Part shown: positions 17,411 to 27,118 of the stretch, piece after piece
How the letters are laid out: the number at the start of each line of letters is the position of its first letter
How positions within the stretch are numbered: position 1 is the first letter of the stretch
Source of the DNA: Pseudorhodobacter wandonensis
Lineage (GTDB): Bacteria; Pseudomonadota; Alphaproteobacteria; Rhodobacterales; Rhodobacteraceae
Direction: 5' to 3'
NCBI RefSeq assembly: GCF_001202035.1
Contig: NZ_LGHT01000017.1
Location: 1-48,214, forward strand
DNA length: 48,214 nucleotides
The notes under the pieces: model-generated
The model's database searches: none
Told to the model about the DNA's origin: nothing
The model's input: the letters and a program-made list of their open reading frames with translations, nothing else
Program-made: the position numbers and the translations under genes

Positions 17411-19129
17411 ATGGAAACCCGTGCAAATTATATACTTATCGGGATGTTCACCATCATCGGCTTTGTCGGCATGTTGGCATTTGCGCTCTGGTTTGGCAAA
17501 ATCCAGCTTGATAAACAATTCGCCTATTACGATGTCAAATTTACCTCTGTCTCTGGCCTCGCCCGCGCATCCGAAGTGCGCTTTGCAGGCCTGCCCGTCG
17601 GTCAGGTGACCGAGGTAAAACTCTCGCCAGACAATGACGGCACCATCCTTGTCCGGCTGGAAGTGGCGCAAAACACACCTGTTCGCGCCGGCTCTTTGGC
17701 CACAATCGAAAGCCAGGGCGTCACAGGGGTTTCCTATGTTGGCATCAGCCCGGGCGAAGCGACTGACCCGCTGCTGCGCGACATTTCTGATCTGCCGATC
17801 CCGCGTATTGCTGCAGGCCGCTCGATGTTGCAAAGCCTGACCGAAGACGCACCAGCCCTGCTGACCGAGGTGCTGGATATGGTGCGCGAAATGCGCGGGC
17901 TGATCAGTACGGAAAACATCACCCGCATCGATACTATCCTGAAAAACGTTGAAACCGCCTCGGAAGGGTTTGCCAAATCGCTCGATGATTTTTCAAAGGT
18001 TTCGGGCGCGATAGCCAGTTTTTCCGATGATATTTCCAATTTCAGCAGCATGGTAAAAGGCATCACCACAAAGGCCGAAAAGCTGTTTGATACCGCTGAC
18101 AAAACCTTGGTCGCCATCAATGATCTGGCCAAGGAATCCCAAACCACAATGGCCACCGGCACCAAAACGCTGGACCAAACCACCCAAACCATGAAACTTG
18201 CCGAAACCTACATCTCCCATGACCTAAAGGCCGCCACGCAATCCCTGACCGATGGGCTGCAAGAGACCCGCGATCAGGTGGCCAAGGTCAGCAATGACGC
18301 GCGCACCATGCTGGCCGAGTTTCAGAAATCAGGTGTCGCTGCCAATGCCCGGCTGGCCGAGCTGGAAGCGACCATCAAAGCCGCCGATGCTGCCATCGCG
18401 CAAATGGATGAAACCTTGGTGTCGATGGACAAAGCGTCGATCAACTTTGATAACCTTGTCACCATTGACGGCGCCGCCTTGGTTGCCGAGGCCCGTGCCG
18501 CCATAGCCCCAATATCAGCCGCCGCAAAAACCGATCTACCCGCAATGGTTGCCGATATTCGCGCGGCCACGGCTACCGCCAACAAAGTGATGACAGATGT
18601 CGGCAACTCCCTCACCTCGGCCAGTGCCAAGGTTGATACCGTGATGGGCGACGCCAGCACTGCACTTGCTGCAGTCACCGACAGCTTTACCCGCGCCAAT
18701 ACCACACTCGATGCGATTAACTCTGCCCTTGCCGTGGGCGAACGCACCCTCGTCGCGGCCGAAAAAACCTTTAATGGCGCCGACCGCGTGATCAACGAGG
18801 ATGTCAGCGCCATTGTCACAGACCTGCGCCGCACAATCGACGGGCTGGATGCCGCGATTGCCGGTGTCTCGGATGCTATTCCGGGCGTGACCGCCGATCT
18901 GCAAGCGGCGTCAAACGCGGCGCGAGAAACCTTTGAACGCGTGTCGCGCGTGGTCGCCGCATCCGACCCGCCAATCCGCGATTTCACCACGGTTGGCCTG
19001 CCACAATACACCAAACTGGCGCGTGAAACCCGCGATCTGATAACCAACCTTGAACAGTTGACCAAACAAATCCAGCGCGATCCCGCGCGCTTCTTCCTTG
19101 GGGGCGACACCCCTGTTTACAAACGCTAA
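17411..19129 (+). CDS. MlaD-like MCE-domain protein
   Basis: A 572-residue periplasmic protein anchored by one N-terminal span (about residues 8-28). The MCE domain follows (about 38-115: VKFTSVSGLARASEVRFAGLPVGQVTEV ... TIESQGVTGVSYVGI). The long C-terminal part (about 150-540) is Ala/Asp/Thr-rich with heptad-like helices, as in MCE proteins that build a long hydrophobic channel toward the outer membrane. It is much longer than E. coli MlaD, closer to actinobacterial-type or PqiB-like lengths. It probably forms the conduit for the ABC complex encoded upstream. Confidence 0.9.
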   Translation: METRANYILIGMFTIIGFVGMLAFALWFGKIQLDKQFAYYDVKFTSVSGLARASEVRFAGLPVGQVTEVKLSPDNDGTILVRLEVAQNTPVRAGSLATIESQGVTGVSYVGISPGEATDPLLRDISDLPIPRIAAGRSMLQSLTEDAPALLTEVLDMVREMRGLISTENITRIDTILKNVETASEGFAKSLDDFSKVSGAIASFSDDISNFSSMVKGITTKAEKLFDTADKTLVAINDLAKESQTTMATGTKTLDQTTQTMKLAETYISHDLKAATQSLTDGLQETRDQVAKVSNDARTMLAEFQKSGVAANARLAELEATIKAADAAIAQMDETLVSMDKASINFDNLVTIDGAALVAEARAAIAPISAAAKTDLPAMVADIRAATATANKVMTDVGNSLTSASAKVDTVMGDASTALAAVTDSFTRANTTLDAINSALAVGERTLVAAEKTFNGADRVINEDVSAIVTDLRRTIDGLDAAIAGVSDAIPGVTADLQAASNAARETFERVSRVVAASDPPIRDFTTVGLPQYTKLARETRDLITNLEQLTKQIQRDPARFFLGGDTPVYKR

Positions 19130-19145
19130 TTTGAAAGAGGCCAGC

Positions 19146-19778
19146 ATGACACCGCGCCCTTATTTGCTCGCGCTTGCCACCGCTACAATCTTGTCGGGCT
19201 GCTCGGCAATTTCTGCCCTCAGCGGTGCCGCGACCCCGCTGGATGCCTATGACCTTGCCGCCCCGGCAACGCCAATTGCCGCCCGCGCTGCGACGTCACG
19301 GCAATTTGTGGTCGAGGTTCCCACTACCCCCGGCGCGCTAAACACCGACCGGATTCTTATCCGCCCTCACCCCCTGCAAGCCGCCTACCTGCCCGATGGT
19401 AAGTGGGCCGAAGACGTGCCGGTGATGATGCAAACACTGTTGGTCCGCAGCTTTGAAGATACTAACGCTTTCCGCTATGTCGGTCGCCGCCCTTTGGGTG
19501 CCTCGGGCGACTATGCATTGGTCACAGATCTGACTGACTTTCAGGCCGAAGCCTCTCCCGATGGCAAAACCGCCGCGATCCGCCTGCGATTGACAGCCCG
19601 CTTGGTTCGCGAAGATGATGCTGCAATTCTTTCCAGCCGCAGCTTTACCAGCAGTGCCCAAGCCGCCAGTACCGACACGCTTGCGCTCGTCGAAGGCTTT
19701 AACACCGCAAACCAGACCCTTCTGTCGGATGTCACCAAGTGGGCGCTAGCGGCTTTGAATATTGGCCTGAAACGCTAA
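19146..19778 (+). CDS. Mce/ABC auxiliary lipoprotein (PqiC-like)
   Basis: A 210-residue lipoprotein with signal sequence and lipobox LSGC (Cys about residue 20), of the ABC-type transport auxiliary lipoprotein family related to PqiC. Such proteins probably anchor the MCE tube at the outer membrane. Its middle (ILIRPHPLQAAYLPDGKWAEDVPVMMQTLLVRSFEDT) matches the family pattern. AAAGAGG precedes the ATG at 19146. It closes the four-gene operon, which has neither a separate MlaB nor an MlaC-like periplasmic carrier. Confidence 0.87.
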   Translation: MTPRPYLLALATATILSGCSAISALSGAATPLDAYDLAAPATPIAARAATSRQFVVEVPTTPGALNTDRILIRPHPLQAAYLPDGKWAEDVPVMMQTLLVRSFEDTNAFRYVGRRPLGASGDYALVTDLTDFQAEASPDGKTAAIRLRLTARLVREDDAAILSSRSFTSSAQAASTDTLALVEGFNTANQTLLSDVTKWALAALNIGLKR

Positions 19779-19781
19779 TTT

Positions 19782-19841
19782 CATCTTGGTAGAAATACCT
19801 CGGGGGGAATGGGGCTTCAGCCCCAGGGGGGCAGCGCCCCC
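19782..19841. terminator. Repeat-type bidirectional terminator
   Basis: CATCTTGG followed by AAATACCTC resembles the copy at 14037. Two GC hairpins then follow: GGGGCttcaGCCCC at 19811-19824 and GGGGGCagcGCCCCC at 19827-19841. It sits between the convergent ends of the Mce lipoprotein gene and proB, so it likely ends both transcripts. Confidence 0.6.
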
Positions 19842-19850
19842 GCCCCCCCC

Positions 19851-22015
<2,165 letters not shown>

Positions 22016-22075
22016 TTAGGTCAAAGCGATGCGATACAGGAACAATCGCCATATCTCAAGCCACAGCGATAAGGA

Positions 22076-23119
22076 TTAAAGGGGCAAAACCGCACGATCC
22101 AACCGAAAGCGCCATTCTAATGCAGGTGCAACCCGCCCCTTTGATGCGCCTATCGTCTCGCCTACCCGTTCAAAACCGCATGCTGCCAATACACGCGCCG
22201 AAGCAGGATTGTCCGTAAACACCCCGGCATGCAAGGCAATTAGCCCAAAGCGATCAAATAGGAAGCTTGCAAATGCCCCTAGCGCCTCTTGCGCAATCCC
22301 CTTGCCCGCAAATTCCGGGCGCAGCGCATAAAACACCTCTGGCTCTGCATCTTCCGAGCACCCGATCCACCCCACCCAAACGCCACGCAGTTCTATCGCA
22401 AAGCGAAACCCCGGACGACTTTGCCAACGCACATCATATAAAAATGGCGCAGCTGCCGCCTCTGGCCAATCCACCGCGAAAATGAACAGCATTCGTGCCA
22501 CTTCGGGGCGCGTGACCAAGGCGTGAAAGTCGGGAGCATCGCGCACTGTCATCGGCCGCAAACAAAGGCGCGCCGTTCGAACCGGCAAACCCTGCGCTGC
22601 CCACCAATCGCCACGGTCCAATGACATACGCTCGACCACCGTCTCGATGTCCGTAGACAAAGGTATAACGGTCTCTTGGTGCGTATAAACAAAGCCGAGC
22701 TTTGCCAGCACCTTTGCCGAGGCTGCATTCCCCGCAAAATGCCCCGAAATGATGGGTTCTTGTGCGTTGAAAAAGTGATCGGCCAACAGCCGTTGTGCGG
22801 CTGCCGTTGCCAATCCTCGGCCCCAGAATGGCTTGGCCAGCCAATAACCCAAATCGGGCTTTATCCCGATAATACCGGCGAATTGCCCCTCCACGACGAT
22901 TGCACGAATGGAGCTGTCCGCCCCACCAAACCCTTCCTGATAGGCCCGGGCATCGTCTAGCCCATAAGGAAACGGTACCCGCGACAACCAGCGCGCAACG
23001 TCAAATTCGGCCAGTCCCGCCACAATATCAGCCGCTTGCACATCGTACAACGGTATCAGATCAAATTCCGGCCCGGTCAGATTTTGCTGCCTTGGCCCAT
23101 CTTCCGCAGGTAAGTCCAT
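22076..23119 (-). CDS. Tandem-GNAT acetyltransferase
   Basis: A 347-residue protein with two GNAT domains in one chain. The first spans about residues 20-165 (LAKPFWGRGLATAAAQRLLADHFF, GNAASAKVLAKLGFVYT) and the second about 180-340 (ALRPEFAGKGIAQEALGAFASFLFD, NPASARVLAACGFERVGE). Both keep the acetyl-CoA loop, so both may be active. They resemble RimJ/RimL-type enzymes that acetylate protein N termini, but the target is unknown. The start overlaps the end of the upstream GNAT gene by 43 bases. Placement between rpmA and obgE suggests a ribosome-linked role, by position only. Confidence 0.82.
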   Translation of the reverse strand: MDLPAEDGPRQQNLTGPEFDLIPLYDVQAADIVAGLAEFDVARWLSRVPFPYGLDDARAYQEGFGGADSSIRAIVVEGQFAGIIGIKPDLGYWLAKPFWGRGLATAAAQRLLADHFFNAQEPIISGHFAGNAASAKVLAKLGFVYTHQETVIPLSTDIETVVERMSLDRGDWWAAQGLPVRTARLCLRPMTVRDAPDFHALVTRPEVARMLFIFAVDWPEAAAAPFLYDVRWQSRPGFRFAIELRGVWVGWIGCSEDAEPEVFYALRPEFAGKGIAQEALGAFASFLFDRFGLIALHAGVFTDNPASARVLAACGFERVGETIGASKGRVAPALEWRFRLDRAVLPL

Positions 23120-23628
23120 GTTTGTACCCGTGCATTTCGCGCCACGCTAAAGCTTTCGGCATCACCCAGATAGCCAAAACCGCAATTGGTCAGCACCCGC
23201 GCCGAGCCGGGATTATCCTGGAAGACCTGCGCAAAAATTGCAGCGTTTTTTAGCGGGTTGGCCGCGACCAACGCCTGAACGGCCTCTGACGCATAGCCGG
23301 CATTCCAAAACGCGGGCGCGACCCAATAGCCGATTTCGGCCTGATCGCGATCCATCTGTTTCAGCGAGATCACACCCATCACCTCGGGCATACCATCGCC
23401 CGTACCATCCATTACCCAAACCCGCTCGCTCTGCCCGGGGTTCATGGCCCGCGCGACAAATGCCTCGGCCGCACCCGGCGGAAGAGGGTGTGGAATCGAG
23501 CTTGTTCCTTCGGCCACGCGCACATCGCCCGCATGCATCGCAATCAGACCGACATCGGAAACTTGCGCAGGCCGCAGCACAAACCGCTCGGCCGGAATTG
23601 TTACCTGCTTTTCAATCATTTGTAGCAT
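23077..23628 (-). CDS. RimJ/RimL-like GNAT acetyltransferase
   Basis: A 183-residue single GNAT domain: RFVLRPAQVSDVGLIAMHAGD (first strand and helix), IGYWVAPAFWNAGYASEAVQALVAANP (acetyl-CoA loop) and DNPGSARVLTNCGFGYLGD (C-terminal core). This pattern is typical of RimJ/RimL-like N-acetyltransferases. The ATG at 23628 lies behind GGAGGAGGG; an upstream in-frame start at 23652 would place the ribosome site inside the gene. It is the first gene of the GNAT-GNAT-obgE-proB block. Its upstream region has a TTAA-N7-TTAA site. Confidence 0.84.
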   Translation of the reverse strand: MLQMIEKQVTIPAERFVLRPAQVSDVGLIAMHAGDVRVAEGTSSIPHPLPPGAAEAFVARAMNPGQSERVWVMDGTGDGMPEVMGVISLKQMDRDQAEIGYWVAPAFWNAGYASEAVQALVAANPLKNAAIFAQVFQDNPGSARVLTNCGFGYLGDAESFSVARNARVQTWTYLRKMGQGSKI

Positions 23629-23675
23629 ATTAGTACCCTCCTCCGAAAGCACTTGGAGCTAATAGCTCCTTAACC

Positions 23676-23690
23676 TTAAACAACCCTTAA
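23676..23690. promoter_or_regulatory. Candidate CtrA box upstream of the GNAT-obgE block
   Basis: A perfect TTAA-N7-TTAA (23676-23679 and 23687-23690), with a further TTAACC half-site at 23670, ends 48 bases upstream of the GNAT start at 23628. This would suit direct CtrA control of the block carrying obgE and proB. It rests on consensus match only. Confidence 0.4.
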
Positions 23691-23751
23691 TGCGGGCCCA
23701 CATAACACATCGCAAACTTGCGCCGCCTCCTCGCGACCCGGTCTGAAACGC

Positions 23752-23780
23752 AAAAGGGACCGGCCTTTCAGCCGATCCCT
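23752..23780 (-). terminator. Intrinsic terminator after rpmA
   Basis: Read leftwards, AGGGATCGGC pairs with GCCGGTCCCT across a 6-base loop and is followed by TTTT. It begins about 30 bases after the rpmA stop. A second small inverted repeat (GTTACA/TGTAAC, 23783-23800) lies between. The terminator separates rplU-rpmA from the GNAT-obgE block, though read-through is possible. Confidence 0.75.
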
Positions 23781-23808
23781 ATGTTACATGTTATTGTAAC
23801 GGTTCGAC

Positions 23809-24078
23809 TTATTCAGCGGCCTCCGCCACCGGGAGAACCGAAATAAATGTACGGCCTTTAAGGCCTTTCTTGAACGAAACCGTGCCGTCGATCACAGCGA
23901 AAATGGTATGGTCTGTGCCCATGCCAACGCCTGTTCCCGGAAACATCTGTGTGCCGCGCTGGCGCATGATGATGTTGCCAGGGGCAGCAACTTGCCCGCC
24001 AAACAGCTTTACGCCCAAACGGCGACCGGCTGAGTCGCGGCCGTTACGGGATGAACCACCAGCTTTTTTATGTGCCAT
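23809..24078 (-). CDS. rpmA: Ribosomal protein bL27
   Basis: An 89-residue large-subunit protein whose N terminus reaches the peptidyl-transferase centre. [29 protein letters not shown] is the invariant N terminus, and [26 protein letters not shown] the core. It begins 6 bases after rplU and forms an operon with it. Confidence 0.98.
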   Translation of the reverse strand: MAHKKAGGSSRNGRDSAGRRLGVKLFGGQVAAPGNIIMRQRGTQMFPGTGVGMGTDHTIFAVIDGTVSFKKGLKGRTFISVLPVAEAAE

Positions 24079-24084
24079 GGGGGA

Positions 24085-24549
24085 TTACTCCTCGGTCGCG
24101 GCAGCTTTCGCTGCCTTTGGTTTCGCAGCAGCTTTCGCTTTTGCAGGGGCTTTGGCGGCAGGCGCTTCGGCGTTATGCGCAGCGCGGCGTGCGTCGGCAG
24201 TGCCAGTCGCGGCTTTTACGTCCGACTTGTCACCGCCCGAGGCCAGAACATCAGTCACACGCAACAGCGTCAGGTGCTGGCGGTGGCCTTTGGTGCGCTG
24301 GCTCGAATGCTTACGACGACGCTTTACATAGTGGATAACCTTCGGGCCTTTGATCTGTTCGATCACTTCGGCCTGAACGGCAGCACCAGCAACCAGCGGT
24401 GCACCAACAGTCAGCGTTTCACCGCCAACCATCAAAATTTCGTTGAACTGGATCTTGTCACCAGCTGCACAATCAAGCTTTTCCACACGAAGGATATCCC
24501 CCGCCTGAACCTTGTATTGCTTGCCGCCTGTCTTGAGGACCGCGAACAT
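24085..24549 (-). CDS. rplU: Ribosomal protein bL21
   Basis: A 154-residue large-subunit protein. MFAVLKTGGKQYKVQAGDILRVEKLD and KRRRKHSSQRTKGHRQHLTLLRVTDV are the bL21 core (about 103 residues). An extra Ala/Lys-rich tail of about 50 residues follows, common in Alphaproteobacteria. The ATG at 24549 has AAGGA upstream. Transcription seems to start from a promoter 135-170 bases upstream, giving a structured leader described separately. Confidence 0.97.
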   Translation of the reverse strand: MFAVLKTGGKQYKVQAGDILRVEKLDCAAGDKIQFNEILMVGGETLTVGAPLVAGAAVQAEVIEQIKGPKVIHYVKRRRKHSSQRTKGHRQHLTLLRVTDVLASGGDKSDVKAATGTADARRAAHNAEAPAAKAPAKAKAAAKPKAAKAAATEE

Positions 24550-24684
24550 ATGGTCATTCCTTTTCATTTCTCCGCGTCCTGCGGCCCCAGCATACACTGG
24601 CGTTTTTCATTACCTCGGACGGCGCGCCCCGTTCGGGACGAAACAATATAAAACCCCGGCCAAGTGAAACACTTGTCCGAGGTA
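24550..24684 (-). promoter_or_regulatory. Structured 5' leader of rplU mRNA
   Basis: The predicted transcript begins with TACCTCGGAC (24684 down to 24675). This pairs perfectly with GTCCGAGGTA (24620 down to 24611), closing a 10-bp stem. Inside are a short hairpin (AAGTG-TTT-CACTT), a GC-rich arm (CCC-GAAC-GGG) and GGCGCGCC. Between the closing stem and the ribosome site are CCAG-N6-CTGG and CCGC-N5-GCGG hairpins. The layout suits an autoregulatory leader bound by bL21 or ribosomal protein. I do not recognise it as a described alphaproteobacterial element. Confidence 0.55.
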
Positions 24685-24689
24685 GGCGG

Positions 24690-24718
24690 CTTATCGAAGA
24701 TGTGACACAAGGAGTCAA
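24690..24718 (-). promoter_or_regulatory. Candidate sigma-70 promoter of rplU-rpmA
   Basis: On the minus strand TTGACT (24718-24713) and GATAAG (24695-24690) are 17 bases apart. The expected start point near 24683 coincides with the first base of the closing stem of the leader. Confidence 0.55.
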
Positions 24719-24894
24719 GGGGAAAGGCGAATATTGAGATGGCCTTCGCACTTGCTAGTGTCGCCACTTTTGAACAGGGTTTGGCTCAATCATGGCTCCA
24801 TCGGCAAAGGCTTTGGCGATAGAATAGGAAATGGGACGGCACAAGCACGCGCCGCCCCTTATGCCCCAAAACAAGGCTTTTGGACGCTGGGTAC

Positions 24895-24929
24895 ATGTGC
24901 CGTTTTTCGTTCAGGGAAAAGCGGCACAT
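24895..24929 (-). terminator. Hairpin after the TauC-like gene
   Basis: ATGTGCCG at 24895-24902 pairs with CGGCACAT at 24922-24929, extended by a TTTTT/AAAA step. It starts 5 bases after the leftward tauC-like gene ends. It is a strong stem, but no T-run follows on the minus strand, so it may protect the mRNA end or need Rho. Confidence 0.5.
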
Positions 24930-24933
24930 AGTC

Positions 24934-26208
24934 TTAGCTACGGCCTTTCCATGGAACCAGCCACCGTTCGGCACGGCGCATAAGCACGTCAATCCCAAAG
25001 CCAATGACGCCGATCAGGATGATCCCCATCAACACGATGTCGGTCAACTGGAACTTGGACGCAACCATGATCATCATCCCTGCCCCTTCCGATGCCGCGA
25101 CAAGCTCGGCCGCGACAACGGTGCCCCAACAGACGCCCATGGCAACTCTGGCACCGGTAAAGATTTCTGGCAAAGAGTTCGGCACTATTACATGGCGCAA
25201 AATCTGAATTTTGCTTGCACCAAGGGAATAGGCCGCGTGAACCTTGGTAATATTTACGCCCGACACACCGGCCCGCGCCGAAATCGCCATGATCCAAAGC
25301 GACGCAAGGAACAGCAGGATAATCTTGCCCGTCTCGCCAATGCCAAACCAGATGATCACCAGCGGGATCAGCGCCAAAGGCGGAACCGGGCGCATGAACT
25401 CGACAATCGGTTCGAACCAACCGCGGAACCAATTGCTAAGGCCCATTGCATAGCCCAATGGAATCCCCACAAGCGCACCAAAGACAAAGCCGACGATAAC
25501 GCGAAACAGCGAATAGCCGAGGTGCCGCCACAAGCTGCTGCCACGGTATTCGCTGGTGGCGATCTCAACCATGCGCGAGAGCACCGCTTCTGGCGCAGGC
25601 AGCCAGATCGGCTCCATTTGCAAACCGCTTGGCGGCGTAAAGCTGATCGCACCCTTATCCGTCAGCGCAAAGCGGCCGGCGGGTGTTTGTATCGCAGTAT
25701 CCGGGCCGATACTCACCCCGTCGATTGCAACCACCTTGGCACCGTCTTTGCGCTTTGCCTCATCATTGGAATCGAACAAAATGGTCGTGCTGCGCGAGGC
25801 ATTCATCGCAACGCCATCATTTTTGGCAAAACCGGTTCCCGGATCAACTTGCGGCGTAACCATCTCTTGCCCGAATTTGACAACCGAGACCTTGACGGTG
25901 GCATCGTCGCGCGCGCCGCTGGCATCCTCTAAGGTATAGGTGAATGAGGTGTCGCCGACAAAAGGGCCAGGTGCATGCAAAAAGCTGGGCACCAATGACG
26001 AACCGGTGAACGCCGACCAGATCAGAAAGATCGTAAGCACCGAAATCGCCGAGGCCATGCGATTCGCCTCGACTGCGCTTTCATCGCCAAAGGTCACAGT
26101 CTTGCGTGCGGTAAACCCGTTTGCATTGCGACGCACCACCATGCGAATGACAAGAAACGATCCGGCAAAGATCGCGATATAAACCAAAAGGATTAAAAGC
26201 CCAATCAT
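24934..26208 (-). CDS. tauC: TauC-like ABC permease with inserted adhesin-like domain
   Basis: A 424-residue inner-membrane permease. The C-terminal half (from about residue 205) is a normal TauC/SsuC permease domain with the EAA-like loop HAAYSLGASKIQILRHVIVPNSLPEIFTGAR. Ahead of it are two early membrane spans (about 1-22 and 50-70) and a periplasmic insert (about 73-200) not found in textbook TauC of about 275 residues. The insert contains TSFTYTLEDASGARDDATVKVSV and later DGAKVVAIDGVSI and GAISFTPPSG, like the strands of VCBS/cadherin-like adhesin repeats. It overlaps tauB by ATGA. The substrate is probably a sulfonate, by family. Confidence 0.85.
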   Translation of the reverse strand: MIGLLILLVYIAIFAGSFLVIRMVVRRNANGFTARKTVTFGDESAVEANRMASAISVLTIFLIWSAFTGSSLVPSFLHAPGPFVGDTSFTYTLEDASGARDDATVKVSVVKFGQEMVTPQVDPGTGFAKNDGVAMNASRSTTILFDSNDEAKRKDGAKVVAIDGVSIGPDTAIQTPAGRFALTDKGAISFTPPSGLQMEPIWLPAPEAVLSRMVEIATSEYRGSSLWRHLGYSLFRVIVGFVFGALVGIPLGYAMGLSNWFRGWFEPIVEFMRPVPPLALIPLVIIWFGIGETGKIILLFLASLWIMAISARAGVSGVNITKVHAAYSLGASKIQILRHVIVPNSLPEIFTGARVAMGVCWGTVVAAELVAASEGAGMMIMVASKFQLTDIVLMGIILIGVIGFGIDVLMRRAERWLVPWKGRS

Positions 26209-27011
26209 TGCACTTCCTCTGAACGGCCCATGATTTCTTCTTCCATGTCCCAGATCATTGCCAAAATTTCTTCGCGGGTTTTGCTATAGCCTTCGGCTTT
26301 CTTGACTTGCCGCAGGTCGGAATTCACGCCCATTTCAGCAAATGGCAGACGGTATTCCTTATGGATCCGGCCAGGACGTGGGGCCATAACCAAAAGGCGC
26401 TCGCCCAGTAGCAGCGCTTCCTCGACCGAATGGGTAATCAGGATGATAGTCTTGCCCGTTTCCTTCCACAGCTTCAGCACCAACCCCTGCATCTTTTCAC
26501 GGGTCAGCGCATCCAGCGCGCCAAGCGGTTCATCCATCAAAATCACGTCCGGGCTGTTTGCCAGACAGCGGGCCAAGGCCACGCGCTGCTGCATCCCGCC
26601 AGAAAGTTCATAGATCGACTTGTCCGCAAAATCGCCAAGCCCGGTCACACTGATCAGATGATCAACCTGATCTTTCCATTCAGCTTCCTTTTGCCCTCGC
26701 ATCCGCGGGCCAAAGCTGACGTTTTCGCGCACGTTCATCCATTCAAACAACGCGCCTTGCTGGAACACCATCCCGCGTTCGGCATCCGGGCCAGTCACCT
26801 TATGGCCATTCAACTCGATCCGCCCCTCGGTCGGGGCCAAAAAGCCGGCAACAATGTTCAAAAGCGTCGTCTTGCCGCAACCGGACGGCCCCAGCACGCT
26901 TAGCAGTTCACCTGGCTTTAAATCCAGGGACACATTCTTCAACGCTTGCACCGAACTGCCATTCGGCAGATCGAACCGCATTGAAATATTCTGGATAGAC
27001 AATCCTGACAT
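26205..27011 (-). CDS. tauB: TauB/SsuB-like ABC ATPase
   Basis: A 268-residue ATPase of the nitrate/sulfonate/taurine importer group. Walker A is GPSGCGKTT, the Q-loop VFQQGALFEWMNVRENV, the signature LSGGMQQRVALARCLANSP, Walker B VILMDEPLGALD and the switch His in ITHSVEEALLL. It drives uptake through the TauC-like permease with which it overlaps. The gap to tauA is 107 bases and holds a GC hairpin (GGCGG/CCGCC, 27082-27101), which may raise tauA mRNA over the other two genes. Confidence 0.92.
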   Translation of the reverse strand: MSGLSIQNISMRFDLPNGSSVQALKNVSLDLKPGELLSVLGPSGCGKTTLLNIVAGFLAPTEGRIELNGHKVTGPDAERGMVFQQGALFEWMNVRENVSFGPRMRGQKEAEWKDQVDHLISVTGLGDFADKSIYELSGGMQQRVALARCLANSPDVILMDEPLGALDALTREKMQGLVLKLWKETGKTIILITHSVEEALLLGERLLVMAPRPGRIHKEYRLPFAEMGVNSDLRQVKKAEGYSKTREEILAMIWDMEEEIMGRSEEVQ

Positions 27012-27118
27012 AACCCGCAGTTCCCGTTTCTATAAAGCGGTAAAAGCCCTTCGAGGACCGAAGAACTCCAAACAGAAAGAGGGCGGCAGATAGGCTCCGC
27101 CACCCCCGACTTTGTGCT

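Noticed and set aside
24720-24894. Search for a tRNA or small RNA upstream of rplU
   Set aside because: No T-loop, acceptor stem or other conserved RNA signature could be found by eye. The only strong structures are the rplU leader and the hairpin at 24895.
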